This document shows positions 19,760 through 29,770 of a DNA stretch of 64,000 nt, one piece after another (position 1 is the first letter of the stretch; every line of letters begins with the position of its first letter). The stretch is from NCBI GenBank assembly GCA_030835385.1, contig JAURPI010000005.1:1-64000 (forward strand), read 5' to 3'. Origin of the DNA: Alphaproteobacteria bacterium (GTDB taxonomy: Bacteria > Pseudomonadota > Alphaproteobacteria > Rhodospirillales > Rhodospirillaceae). The position numbers and the translations under genes are program-made. Under the pieces are notes generated by a model, which did not search any database, was not told the origin of the DNA, and saw only the letters and a list, made by a program, of their open reading frames with translations.

Positions 19760-20899
19760 GTGAAAACGCGATCAATGACAAAAGCCATCGGGCTCTGCGG
19801 AACACTGCTCGCCGGTGTGTGGACTGCGGGTGCACTTGCCCAATCCGTACCTGAGTTGGTTCGTCCTGATGGAAGCTATCCAACCGTTCCGTTGGAAAAA
19901 GATGTGGTCGTTCTCAAGGTCGTTCAAAACGAGCCTCAGCTTCTTCAAGAGGCCGAGAGCGTTGAAGCGGGCCTTAAAGAAAACGTCCGCCGGATGGGCT
20001 ATTGGATCAACAAGGCCTGCACGGAAGGCAAAAAGCCTGATTTCATTCTGTTCAATGAGTTTCCGCTGACCGGGTATTCCTCTGGCACGCGTGAAGAAAA
20101 ACTAAAGTTCACCATTCAAGTCCCTGGCCCCGAAACAAAAGCTATCGGTGAGTTTGCCAAAGCGTGTGACACCTACATCATCTTTGGTAGTTACGCGACG
20201 GACCCGGATTGGCCAGGCCATATTCTGAGCCTTAATCCAGTGATTGGCCGAGACGGTGAAATCAAACACACCTATTGGAAAACCCGCAACGCCTCTCGGT
20301 ATACCGATGACGGTGGAGAGATACCCACCACGACGATTGAAAACGTCCGAACCAAGTTTCGGGCGAAGTACGGCATTGCGGAAGAATTCCCGGTTCTGCA
20401 AACGGAGTTTGGCAATATCGCCGTGAGTACGGTTCAGATTGACCCATTTGTCTTTGCCGCCTTTGCCATGCGGGGGGTTGAGATCATGTTGCGCACGGCG
20501 ACCGGGTTTTCTGAAGTCGATGTGCAGGGGATTGCCTATTACAACAACGTCTATTCTGGTATGTCGAATATCACGTTCCCATCTAACCCGAACTTCCCCA
20601 AAGGGTTCGGCGGAAACTCGCTGATCGTCGCGCCGGGCGGCAAGATTTTAGCTCAGGAAAAAGGTGACGCCGAAGCCATCGTCGAAGCGGAACTTAATAT
20701 CGCAGAACTACGCAAGGATCGGCGTATCCCGCGTTATCCGATGGAAGTCGTCAAGCCGGTCTTCGATCAGTTTGTTCAGGAAGTTCCGATCGATATTCTT
20801 GATATCCCGCAAGATGAATTGCCGCAAACGCGACAAGATATGAAAGGGCTGATGGACCAGCGCAGCCGGTGGCTCAACCTGCAAGGTGATGCCGGCTAA
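19760..20899 (+). CDS. Secreted nitrilase-superfamily (C-N hydrolase fold) protein, probably non-canonical active site
   Basis: Signal peptide MTKAIGLCGTLLAGVWTAGALAQS; NEFPLTGYSSG Glu motif, ATDPDWPGH; the nucleophile region reads FGNIAVSTVQIDPFVFAAFAMRG with no Cys. Confidence 0.8.
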   Translation: MKTRSMTKAIGLCGTLLAGVWTAGALAQSVPELVRPDGSYPTVPLEKDVVVLKVVQNEPQLLQEAESVEAGLKENVRRMGYWINKACTEGKKPDFILFNEFPLTGYSSGTREEKLKFTIQVPGPETKAIGEFAKACDTYIIFGSYATDPDWPGHILSLNPVIGRDGEIKHTYWKTRNASRYTDDGGEIPTTTIENVRTKFRAKYGIAEEFPVLQTEFGNIAVSTVQIDPFVFAAFAMRGVEIMLRTATGFSEVDVQGIAYYNNVYSGMSNITFPSNPNFPKGFGGNSLIVAPGGKILAQEKGDAEAIVEAELNIAELRKDRRIPRYPMEVVKPVFDQFVQEVPIDILDIPQDELPQTRQDMKGLMDQRSRWLNLQGDAG

Positions 20900-20925
20900 G
20901 GTTTTCAGACACTTAGCGTTCAATG

Positions 20926-20968
20926 CGGGCATGGTGGGAATGATATCCTTCCATGCCCGTTTTGCTTT
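20926..20968 (+). terminator. Rho-independent terminator
   Basis: CGGGCATGG ... CCATGCCCG stem followed by TTTTGCTTTT, 27 bp after the stop of the 19760 CDS. Confidence 0.75.
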
Positions 20969-21093
20969 TGGGGTGAGAGGACGGATGCCCACCCGAGCCT
21001 TTATCCAGCGTTGCATTCTATTTTTAATTGTTGGCAGCCCGTGCCTTCAAGCTCTATAAATGTTCTTATTATGTTCTATCGGGAGGATTAGCG

Positions 21094-21828
21094 ATGTGCG
21101 GCAGTTTATCTGGCTATAAGCCATGGAAAGACATCCATGACCATTATGCGCTTTCCATTGCCAGTGAGCCGCTTAAAAAAGCTGACCCACAGCCAACAGC
21201 CGTTGTGCGTCCGACGGACCAGAGACCTTTTATTCGCGTGGCCGGGGGGAAAAAGGGGCTCGACCTTGGGATTTGGGGTTTTCCACCGCCGGAAGGACGA
21301 TCTAACCCGATCATCAATGCCCGTTGTGAGACAGTTTATGTGCTGCCGACCTTTGCCAAAGCCTTTGAAAAGCACCGCTGCGTGATACCGGTCACCGGAT
21401 ACTATGAATGGAAGAAAGAAGTCGACGGGTCTAAGACGCCGTGGCGCTTTTGTCTCGATGGACCGGCCAACAATGGTGGCGCTGTCAGCGAACGGATGAC
21501 GGCGCGAAATCGGAAGTTTGAGGGTGAGGGTGGCAGCCTGTTTGTTTTAGCGGGCATCTTCATGGTCAACCGAGCAACCGGACATCGGCATTTCGCCATA
21601 ATCACGACAGAGCCAAACGAGCTGGCGGCCGAGATCCACGACCGCATGCCCTTAATTCTGACAGACTCAATGATGGACCTCTGGCTGACACCCTACACAG
21701 CGCCTCAGGCGTTAAAACGGATGTGCCGACCTTACGAAGGCAGCAACCTGATTGCCCAGCCAGTTTCCAAAACACTGCATCAATCACCAAAGTATGTAGA
21801 CGAAAATCAGATGAGTTTGGGGGTGTGA
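21094..21828 (+). CDS. SOS response-associated peptidase (SRAP/YedK/HMCES family)
   Basis: MCGSLSGY catalytic Cys2, NARCETV, CVIPVTGYYEWKK, FAIITTEPNELAAEIHDRMPLIL. Confidence 0.93.
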   Translation: MCGSLSGYKPWKDIHDHYALSIASEPLKKADPQPTAVVRPTDQRPFIRVAGGKKGLDLGIWGFPPPEGRSNPIINARCETVYVLPTFAKAFEKHRCVIPVTGYYEWKKEVDGSKTPWRFCLDGPANNGGAVSERMTARNRKFEGEGGSLFVLAGIFMVNRATGHRHFAIITTEPNELAAEIHDRMPLILTDSMMDLWLTPYTAPQALKRMCRPYEGSNLIAQPVSKTLHQSPKYVDENQMSLGV

Positions 21829-22154
21829 GTAAGAGTTGGGGAGACCTGCGAAACCAGAAAGCGTCATACCAAGTTGTCGCATAATGTATATTATGTATAT
21901 TTTAGTTATATAAGAATCCCAGCATTTCTGGGGTTTAGGCTTTGCGTTCTTTTTGTCTGCTCTCTTACGCCTGACAGACATATTGCTCGCGATGTTCTTA
22001 AAGCTTGGGTCTAACTACACTCAGCTTACCTGTTGTTTTTAATCGCAAATCCCCCTTTAACCGAACCGCGCTTTTAACGTCCGCGCAGTGCGGTATGATC
22101 GAAGCCATTCTTCTAATCAAAAAAACACATACGGGCTTAAGCACAAACTCCAGC

Positions 22155-23528
22155 ATGCCAAATTCCACTGATAGTCATGTCGCATCACACTCCTATGCGT
22201 CGAATTTCTATAAAGAGCAAACACCCGCGCATCTGCATTACGCCCAGTTGTGTGGCGTCGGAGGCCAAGCTGGTGTCGGCTTACCCACGGCGTTTTCATC
22301 CGATGACATGTTTGCCAGCTGCGATATTGGCTGTGGTTTTGGTCTTACGCCACTCATTACAGCGGCTGTCGATCCAACAGCTGATATTTGGGGCTTTGAT
22401 TTCAATCCGGAGCACATTTCCAGTGCCACAGCGCTCTCGGAGGTTGCCGGTATTTCAAATGCCACGTTTCTAACGGCAAGCTTTGAAACGTTTCTGGATC
22501 AAGAAACCCCAGATTTTGACCTCATTACCCTGCACGGCATCTTTTCCTGGGTAAGCCCGGAAAACCGGCAGCAAATCAGAGATATCCTGGCGAAAAAGCT
22601 AAAGCCCGGCGGTATGGTTTACGTCAGCTACAACTGTTCTACGGGTTGGGCCTCTGCCGCGCCAATGCAACAGTTTTTATGTGATTACGTCGATAGACAT
22701 GGATCCGAGCTAAAGAAAGGAGCCATAGACTCTGTTGTATTGGTTGACCAAATGCGCACGGCTGGGGCGTCATTTTTTGGCGTAAACCCACAAGCTGGGA
22801 AAATCTTAGATAAGGCGCTCCAATCGGACCCTCGCTATCTGGTTCACGAATACCTCACGGGGCATTGGACCGTGTTTTCACCGGCGCAGGTGGCAAATGA
22901 GCTGTCAGGCGCTGGTTTGGAATACGCCGGAAGCGCTGATGTCACCCATGCGTTCGATGTGTTCCACATGACTCCTGAGGCTCAGGCAATGCTGAACAGT
23001 ATTGATGACCCGCTATTGCGGCAGGGTGTTCGTGATTTCTTCATGACCCCCCTGCTCCGCAAGGATATTTTTGTTAAGAATCCGCAACAGATATCACCTA
23101 AACAACAGACAGAACTCCTTCTAGACCAACGGTTTTGCACCACCAAAGCCGCTGATCAACTGCCGCAGCATTTCAACTTTCCACGCGGCGGCGTGAGTCT
23201 GACAGCAGAGGCGCACGCGGCCATCAAAGCGGCGATGATTCAAGGGCCGGCTTCAGCGCGTATGATCATCGACGCCAGCAGTACGGAAACGAAAAGCGTT
23301 TTAAACGGCCTCAAGCTATTGACGAATATTGGATTTCTCGCCCCAGCTTTACCTGAGGCAATGACAAAAGCAGCCCAAGAGCAAACATACCGGTTTAACG
23401 CGGCGCTGGCCGGATTCGAAGAAAATGGCGATGAGCCCGTGCCATTCTATGCCTCACCGGTTACCGGCGGCGGTATTTCTCGCGATACTGATCCAGCGTT
23501 ACGGCAGGCACTGGGCATTAGAGTTTGA
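22155..23528 (+). CDS. Class I SAM-dependent methyltransferase with methyltransferase regulatory domain
   Basis: ORF 22005..23528; ATG 22155 preferred. YASNFYKEQTPAHLHYAQLCGV, CDIGCGFGLTPLITAA, DLITLHGIFSWVSPENR. Confidence 0.8.
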   Translation: MPNSTDSHVASHSYASNFYKEQTPAHLHYAQLCGVGGQAGVGLPTAFSSDDMFASCDIGCGFGLTPLITAAVDPTADIWGFDFNPEHISSATALSEVAGISNATFLTASFETFLDQETPDFDLITLHGIFSWVSPENRQQIRDILAKKLKPGGMVYVSYNCSTGWASAAPMQQFLCDYVDRHGSELKKGAIDSVVLVDQMRTAGASFFGVNPQAGKILDKALQSDPRYLVHEYLTGHWTVFSPAQVANELSGAGLEYAGSADVTHAFDVFHMTPEAQAMLNSIDDPLLRQGVRDFFMTPLLRKDIFVKNPQQISPKQQTELLLDQRFCTTKAADQLPQHFNFPRGGVSLTAEAHAAIKAAMIQGPASARMIIDASSTETKSVLNGLKLLTNIGFLAPALPEAMTKAAQEQTYRFNAALAGFEENGDEPVPFYASPVTGGGISRDTDPALRQALGIRV

Positions 23529-24333
23529 CGACCATTCCATCGTAGGCGGGTGTCACCCCAGCTGGGCATTTTTCCAACACGGCATCGTAATCTAGGCTTG
23601 GTCCCATATGCGTGACGATCGCGCGCTTGGGCTTGAGTTCGTCTATCCATTCAAGGGCTTGGCTCAGGCTCACATGTGTTGCGTGGTCGCGCTTATTGGT
23701 GAGCGCACCAATGATCCACACGTCGAGGTCTTGAAGCGAGTCCATAGCTGCGTCTGGCAAGTTCATAAGGTCGGTCGAGTACGCGAAATCACCAATGCGG
23801 AACCCGAGGGTGTTCATTACGCCATGATCTTGGAGAAAAGGCGTAATGGTCATATTGCCAGCAGTAAACGGCATTGGAGCATCTATGATGTTGGGTAGCA
23901 GCCATGGCCGAAATATGGGCTGACCGGGCGCAAGCCCTTCGAAGGCGTAGCCAAAGCGCGTTTCGAGATCTTTCATGGTGTCGACGTCGGCCCAAATGTT
24001 GAGTGGGCCACCAAGCACGCGGTTTACTTCACGTAACTCGTCTAACCCGTTGGTGTGATCGGCGTGACCATGGGTAAAGAGAACGGCGTCGAGGGTTTGT
24101 ATACCTGCATCCAAACATTGAACCCGTAAGTCTGGCGAGGCATCGATGAGAATGCGGGTGCGGCTAGTTTCGACGAGAAGGGACGCACGACGGCGATTAT
24201 TACGCGGATTGCCTTGGTTGCAGGCACCCCATCCGGCTGAAACCGAGGGCACACCCCCTGCTCCACCGCAGCCAAGAATGGTGATTTTAACGTCCTCACC
24301 AGCAGGCGATAGCTTTTCGGCTGGTACGGCCAT
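23518..24333 (-). CDS. MBL-fold metallohydrolase (PhnP-like phosphodiesterase)
   Basis: ILGCGGAGGVPSV, RILIDASPDLR, TLDAVLFTHGHADHTNGLDELR. Confidence 0.9.
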   Translation of the reverse strand: MAVPAEKLSPAGEDVKITILGCGGAGGVPSVSAGWGACNQGNPRNNRRRASLLVETSRTRILIDASPDLRVQCLDAGIQTLDAVLFTHGHADHTNGLDELREVNRVLGGPLNIWADVDTMKDLETRFGYAFEGLAPGQPIFRPWLLPNIIDAPMPFTAGNMTITPFLQDHGVMNTLGFRIGDFAYSTDLMNLPDAAMDSLQDLDVWIIGALTNKRDHATHVSLSQALEWIDELKPKRAIVTHMGPSLDYDAVLEKCPAGVTPAYDGMVVKL

Positions 24334-24342
24334 GAGCCCCTG

Positions 24343-25122
24343 TTATGCCGCAGCTTTGCTAAACAGGCGGAAAAAGTTCTCTGTGGTTTGTTCAGCAAGG
24401 CTTTCAGGAGACAACCCATGGAGTTCAGCCACACACGCAGCTGTGTGCGCGACAAAGGCCGGTTCATTGCGTTTCCCGCGTTTCGGCACGGGGGCTAAGT
24501 AAGGTGAGTCTGTTTCAACCAATACCCGATCCAGGGGCACGCGTTTTGCCGTCTCACGCAATTCTTCCGCTTTTTTGAAGGTGACTATCCCTGAAAGCGA
24601 AATATAAAGCCCTAAATCTACTGCTTTTTCAGCGAGTTCTGGGCCGGAGCTAAAGCAATGTATAACGCCAGCAAATGGGCCCGCTGCCATTTCGTCTTCA
24701 AGAATACGAGACATCTCTTCGTCCGCATCTCTGGTGTGTATGACGATTGGCAGCCCGGCCTCGCGTGAGGCTTGGATGTGGGTGCGAAACTGGCGCTCTT
24801 GAACGGCCCGAGGGCTGTTATCGTAAAAGAAATCTAGTCCAGTCTCGCCAAAGGCAACAACTTTGGCGTCATTGGTGGCAATATCGATCAGTTTTTCCTT
24901 GTCGATTTCGGGTTCATTTTCGGCTTCATGCGGATGGATTCCGACGGTGCAGTGCATGTCGTCAAAGCGTGCTGCGATCGCCCGCACCTGTTCGAATTTG
25001 GTGATATGGGTGCAGATGGTCAGGAAATGCCCGACCCCTGCTTCCCGTGCGCGCCCTACGACCCCTTCTAAATCATCCTGGAAATCAGGGAAATCAAGAT
25101 GGCAATGGCTGTCGACTAACAT
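24343..25122 (-). CDS. TatD family deoxyribonuclease
   Basis: MLVDSHCHLDFPDF, FGETGLDFFYDNS, LVETDSPYLAP; next to metG. Confidence 0.94.
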   Translation of the reverse strand: MLVDSHCHLDFPDFQDDLEGVVGRAREAGVGHFLTICTHITKFEQVRAIAARFDDMHCTVGIHPHEAENEPEIDKEKLIDIATNDAKVVAFGETGLDFFYDNSPRAVQERQFRTHIQASREAGLPIVIHTRDADEEMSRILEDEMAAGPFAGVIHCFSSGPELAEKAVDLGLYISLSGIVTFKKAEELRETAKRVPLDRVLVETDSPYLAPVPKRGKRNEPAFVAHTAACVAELHGLSPESLAEQTTENFFRLFSKAAA

Positions 25123-25136
25123 CTCGATGCCTCCCC

Positions 25137-26726
25137 CTACTCCGCGCCTTCGTCTGTGAACTCTAATCTTTGGAACACGGGTTCTGGCGTAGGTAATTCC
25201 TCACCCGGTACCGGCGCATGCCCAGGCGCGAATGCCATGAAATCTCGTTGGTCCTCAGGGACAGCCAGCTGGTCGAGAATATCCTCGGTGGCATGTGGTG
25301 TGAAAGGTTGCATCACCAGGGCAAGCAGGCGGATGACATCGGTTAGCACGTACAACACGGTGGCCATCCGCTCTGGATCTTCTTTACGCAGGACCCACGG
25401 AGCTTGTTTATCGACATATCCGTTGGCGGCGCGCACCACGGTCCAAATGGATTCCAAAGCATCATGAAACGCTTGACGGTCAACGGCCTCGCGTACCGGA
25501 TCTAGCATCTCAGCTGCAGCATTAAGGATGTTTGCGTCATCAGGCGTGAAATTGCCTGGTGTTGGCACCTTGGCATCGCAGTTCTTGTGAATCATCGACA
25601 GGACGCGTTGTGATAAGTTGCCGAATTCGTTCGCAAGTTCGCCATTTGCTCTTTGTATCAGGGCTGTTTTTGAGAAATCGCCATCGTTGCCAAAGGGCAC
25701 TTCTCGCAGCAGGAAGTACCGCAATTGATCGAGGCCGTAGTCTTCGATCAGAGCGTTGGGATCTATAGCGTTGCCCAAAGACTTCGACATCTTTTGGCCT
25801 TCGATAGTCCACCAACCATGGGCAAAGATGCGTTTTGGGAGAGGCAAACCGGCGGCCAGCAAAAACGCGGGCCAATAAACACAGTGAAAACGAATGATAT
25901 CTTTGCCGATCATATGCAGATCAGCAGGCCACAGAGCTGTATATTCCTCAGCGTTTTCATCGGGATAACCGACGGCTGTCAGGTAGTTTGTGAGGGCGTC
26001 AATCCACACATACATGACGTGTTTATCATTGCCAGGTACGGGTACACCCCAGTCAAAGGTGGTGCGAGAGATTGAAAGATCTCGCAGACCGCCCTTAACA
26101 AAGCTGGTGACTTCGTTTCGACGGCTTGCGGGAGCAATGAACTCTGAATAACTATCGTAGTACTCCAAGAGGAGTGGCTCAGCCGCTGAGAGACGGAAGA
26201 AGTAGCTCTCTTCCTCGACCCATTCTACTGGATTACCGTTGGGCGCAAGCTTTGTGCCGTCTGGTCCTGAGGTTAGTTCGTCTTCTGTGTGGTAGGCTTC
26301 GTCCCGGACTGAATACCAGCCAGAATAGGTGTCGAGAACAATCCACGGCTTGCCATCGGGCGCAGTGTTGTCAGCGATACGGGTCCATAAGGCTTGGCAG
26401 GCCCGTGTATGGCGCTCTTCCGTGGTTCGAATGAAATCGTCATTGGTGACATCAAGATTTTCTGTCAGATCACGGAATGTCTTGGATACTTCGTCGGTAA
26501 AGGCTTGCGAGCTGACCCCTTTTTCAGCTGCTGCTTTAGCTACTTTTTGTCCGTGTTCATCGGTTCCGGTCAGAAACTTGACTCGATAACCGTCCAACCG
26601 CTTGAAGCGCGCCAATACATCGCAGGCTATGGTTGTGTATGCATGGCCTGTATGGGGCTTGTCATTGACGTAATAAATTGGCGTCGTGACGTAAAAGGTT
26701 TTGTCTGATCCGGTTGCCATAACCAA
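25137..26726 (-). CDS. metG: Methionyl-tRNA synthetase
   Basis: FYVTTPIYYVNDKPHTGHAYTTIACD, FAHGWWTIEGQKMSKSLGN. Confidence 0.96.
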   Translation of the reverse strand: MVMATGSDKTFYVTTPIYYVNDKPHTGHAYTTIACDVLARFKRLDGYRVKFLTGTDEHGQKVAKAAAEKGVSSQAFTDEVSKTFRDLTENLDVTNDDFIRTTEERHTRACQALWTRIADNTAPDGKPWIVLDTYSGWYSVRDEAYHTEDELTSGPDGTKLAPNGNPVEWVEEESYFFRLSAAEPLLLEYYDSYSEFIAPASRRNEVTSFVKGGLRDLSISRTTFDWGVPVPGNDKHVMYVWIDALTNYLTAVGYPDENAEEYTALWPADLHMIGKDIIRFHCVYWPAFLLAAGLPLPKRIFAHGWWTIEGQKMSKSLGNAIDPNALIEDYGLDQLRYFLLREVPFGNDGDFSKTALIQRANGELANEFGNLSQRVLSMIHKNCDAKVPTPGNFTPDDANILNAAAEMLDPVREAVDRQAFHDALESIWTVVRAANGYVDKQAPWVLRKEDPERMATVLYVLTDVIRLLALVMQPFTPHATEDILDQLAVPEDQRDFMAFAPGHAPVPGEELPTPEPVFQRLEFTDEGAE

Positions 26727-26759
26727 CTCCAGCGCGGCGCCAAGGCCTGAGCTGCCAGA

Positions 26760-27884
26760 TTATCCGGCCGCCCTATGTTCAATGGCGAGAAGCGCGTTGA
26801 GAACGGTCCGCTTTTTGTCGAGATGTACCGCATCGGCACGTTCGAAGAGGCGGGCGATGTTTTCCCACACCTCCACCCATTGATCAAGGCCAGCACTGGC
26901 ACACAGCCTGTCGGCGATAGCATGTTCGCCGGGCACTATTTCTTGGGAGTGAGCCCATTCGTTCCGAGCGGTGACTGAGACCATGCGCGCTAGCCACCAG
27001 GTCATAAGATCTGCGACTGTGCGGAACCCCTCGCCCTTAAAAGTGGCGTCGGACAGAGCGTGCGCCATGCCGATATCCATTTTAGGCATGGTTGCCAGGA
27101 CACCGATCAAACTGCGGAACAGGTCGAGACCACCGGCATTGGCCAGTTCCAAAGCACGGCCAATTGACCCATCAGCCAGCACCGACAATGGTCTAGTATC
27201 CTTGCTGTCGAGATCTGGTCGATAGCGCATAATAAGGTTCGCCACGGTTTGCGACGGCAATGGGGACAAATCCATGCGCCGACAGCGTGATCGAATAGTG
27301 GGTAGTAGCCGTGCAGGATTATGTGAAACTAAAAATATCAATGCCCGCTGTGGCGGCTCTTCCAAAATCTTCAAGACGGCGTTTTCAGCATTACGGTTCA
27401 TTTCATCCGCAGCATCGATCAGAACAACACGCCATCCGCCTTCTGCCGGCGTAAGCCTTAAAAAACTGCCGATCCCTCTCACCTCACCGACAGAAATAGA
27501 TGCTTTCCTCTTGCTTTGTTTGGTGTCGGCCCAGGCTCTCTCGATAGCGCGGAAATCACCATGGCCGGACGCTGCGACCCGTCGAAAAACCAGGTGTTCG
27601 CCTGACATTTGTAAGGTGTCAGCTACAGGCTCAGTGTCTCCAAAAAGCCCTGGCCCACTGTCCTCGTCATTGGGCTGTGAAAGCGCAAATCGGGCCATGC
27701 GATAGGCCAGGTTCGCCTTGCCAATGCCGCGAGGTCCACAAATCAACCAGGCATGGGCGAGACGTCCAGATTTCCAGGCATCCAGAAACGTTTGCTCAGC
27801 CTCGTCGTGTCCGGTGAAAAACGGATTGTCGCGAGATTGCGGAATTTCATTTTCCGGCGCGATAGTCTTTGATTTTTTAGCCAT
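26760..27884 (-). CDS. holB: DNA polymerase III subunit delta'
   Basis: LAHAWLICGPRGIGKANLAYRMARFAL, NAVLKILEEPPQRALIFLVSHNPARLLPTIRSRC. Confidence 0.93.
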   Translation of the reverse strand: MAKKSKTIAPENEIPQSRDNPFFTGHDEAEQTFLDAWKSGRLAHAWLICGPRGIGKANLAYRMARFALSQPNDEDSGPGLFGDTEPVADTLQMSGEHLVFRRVAASGHGDFRAIERAWADTKQSKRKASISVGEVRGIGSFLRLTPAEGGWRVVLIDAADEMNRNAENAVLKILEEPPQRALIFLVSHNPARLLPTIRSRCRRMDLSPLPSQTVANLIMRYRPDLDSKDTRPLSVLADGSIGRALELANAGGLDLFRSLIGVLATMPKMDIGMAHALSDATFKGEGFRTVADLMTWWLARMVSVTARNEWAHSQEIVPGEHAIADRLCASAGLDQWVEVWENIARLFERADAVHLDKKRTVLNALLAIEHRAAG

Positions 27885-28515
27885 GCCAGGATTCTATCAC
27901 CGGAATGACGACTTCTTGAAGGCGGCTCTCCACCTCATCTTCAGACCCTTTGGCGTCAATGATGCGGCAACGATAGGGCGCACGCTTAGCTATATCTAGG
28001 AAACCGTCCCGCAGGCGGTGGTGAAACGCCACGTCCATGTCCTCATACCGCTGCTCCGTGCCTCCACGGGACACGGCGCGCTTTAATCCTTCTTCAACGG
28101 GTATATCGAGAATCAAAGTTAAGTCTGGTTCAAAACCGCCCAGGGCCAAGTCGTTTAGTTTTTCCACGGTTTCTCGACCGAGGTCATGGCCATATCCCTG
28201 ATACGCCATTGTTGAATCCGTAAAGCGGTCGCAGATAACGACATGTCCCGCTTCCAATGCAGGATTAATTGTGCGTTCGACATGATCTTTGCGCGCTGCG
28301 AAAAGCAGAAGAGCCTCTGTCATTCCGTCCCATCGATCCGCGTCTCCTGTAACGAGGAGTGAGCGAATAGATTCTGCGCCGGGAGATCCGCCAGGCTCTC
28401 GGGTCACTGTAACCTCATGCCCAAGAGACTCTACAGTCGCGAGAAGCCTCTTGGCTTGGGTCGACTTACCGCTGCCTTCCCCACCCTCTAACGTAATAAA
28501 TAGGCCCCGCGCCAC
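27877..28515 (-). CDS. tmk: Thymidylate kinase
   Basis: FITLEGGEGSGKSTQAKRL, TREPGGSPGAESIR, DRFTDSTMAYQGYG. Confidence 0.96.
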   Translation of the reverse strand: MARGLFITLEGGEGSGKSTQAKRLLATVESLGHEVTVTREPGGSPGAESIRSLLVTGDADRWDGMTEALLLFAARKDHVERTINPALEAGHVVICDRFTDSTMAYQGYGHDLGRETVEKLNDLALGGFEPDLTLILDIPVEEGLKRAVSRGGTEQRYEDMDVAFHHRLRDGFLDIAKRAPYRCRIIDAKGSEDEVESRLQEVVIPVIESWHG

Positions 28516-28553
28516 GTAACTCGTAATCCTGTTTGTTTGAGCTGAAGCTCGCG

Positions 28554-29723
28554 TCAGTTGCCGCTGGAGAAACCGAATAAGATTTGCGACGCCGCAGCTT
28601 GGATCCGTCCCGTGAAGCCCAGTTTTGCGACAGAGGCACCAGCCGTTAGATCATATTCCAATGGATCCATTCCGTCTCCATTGATGACAAGTTTCGCTAC
28701 AGCTGTTCCTTGTTCGATAGGAGCTGCGATCGGCCCCTCGTACACAGCTTTAACTTCAAGGGTGCGCCAGGCCTGCCGCGGTATTGTGACGGTGATATCT
28801 TCGTTGATTATCAGGGGAATTGTTGGTTCAAGTCCAAGCCACACCTCAGCATCAGAGACCATCTCTCCAGCCCGGAATAAATCCTTATTTGTAAAGTTCC
28901 GGAATCCCCAGTCCATGAGTTTCGCAGTTTCTTCCGACCGCGCCTGTGTGCTCGCCATTCCATTGGCAACCAAAATCAAACGACGACCATCACGAACAGC
29001 CGAAGCGGTTAGGCCATACCCAGCAGAATCCGTGTACCCCGTTTTTAGACCGTCAGCGCCACCTGGGCGATAAAGCAAGGGGTTGCGATTAAACTGCTTG
29101 ATATCGTTGTAGGTAAATTCGGTCTCTTCGTAGAGCGAGTAGTATTCAGGAAAATTGGTAATGATGAGTCGTGCGAGTAAGGCCAAGTCTTCAACCGTCA
29201 TGTAATGGTTTGGGTCTGGCAATCCGCTCGCATTGGCAAAATTGCTGCCTGTTAAACCCAAATCGCGCGCCCGTTCTGTCATTTCATCGGCAAACGCGTC
29301 TTCACTTCCTGCCATGTTTTCTGCAACCACAATGCAAGCATCGTTACCTGACTGAATAATGATTCCACGCAAGAGATCTTCGACGCGAACGCGACTATTC
29401 GGCTCCAAAAACATTGTTGAGCCACCTGAAGCGGCACCACCTTGGCGCCAAGCGTTTTCACTCACCATGAATTCATCATCGAGAGAAAGCGCGCCTGAAT
29501 GAATTGCTTCAAAAACCATGTACGCAGTCATTAATTTTGACATCGAAGACGGTGGCATGGATTCAGTTCTGTTCTGGCTATCAAGAACGGAACCGGTTTG
29601 AAAATCGACCAGGATGAATTCTCGTGCCGCAATCTCGATTGCTACGGAAGTAGACGATTGGAATGTCAGGCTGGCGAAAATTCCGAGAATTAAACCTGTT
29701 AGCGCTCTTCTATGGTGATTCAT
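28554..29723 (-). CDS. D-alanyl-D-alanine carboxypeptidase (DacC/DacF-like)
   Basis: SSMSKLMTAYMVFE (SxxK), SGNDACIVVAE, GLKTGYTDSAGYGL (KTG). Confidence 0.94.
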   Translation of the reverse strand: MNHHRRALTGLILGIFASLTFQSSTSVAIEIAAREFILVDFQTGSVLDSQNRTESMPPSSMSKLMTAYMVFEAIHSGALSLDDEFMVSENAWRQGGAASGGSTMFLEPNSRVRVEDLLRGIIIQSGNDACIVVAENMAGSEDAFADEMTERARDLGLTGSNFANASGLPDPNHYMTVEDLALLARLIITNFPEYYSLYEETEFTYNDIKQFNRNPLLYRPGGADGLKTGYTDSAGYGLTASAVRDGRRLILVANGMASTQARSEETAKLMDWGFRNFTNKDLFRAGEMVSDAEVWLGLEPTIPLIINEDITVTIPRQAWRTLEVKAVYEGPIAAPIEQGTAVAKLVINGDGMDPLEYDLTAGASVAKLGFTGRIQAAASQILFGFSSGN

Positions 29724-29770
29724 AGGTCTGCTTTTCGCTCCCCAATATGGCTATCGAATGGCACCGTTTG

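Noticed and set aside
15313-21936. Exact 15-bp direct repeat GCATTTCTGGGGTTT at 15313-15327 and 21922-21936, flanking the MacAB/nitrilase/SRAP block
   Set aside because: In 64 kb one or two chance 15-mer matches are expected, no integrase is present, and the repeat is not at a tRNA; not enough to call attachment sites.
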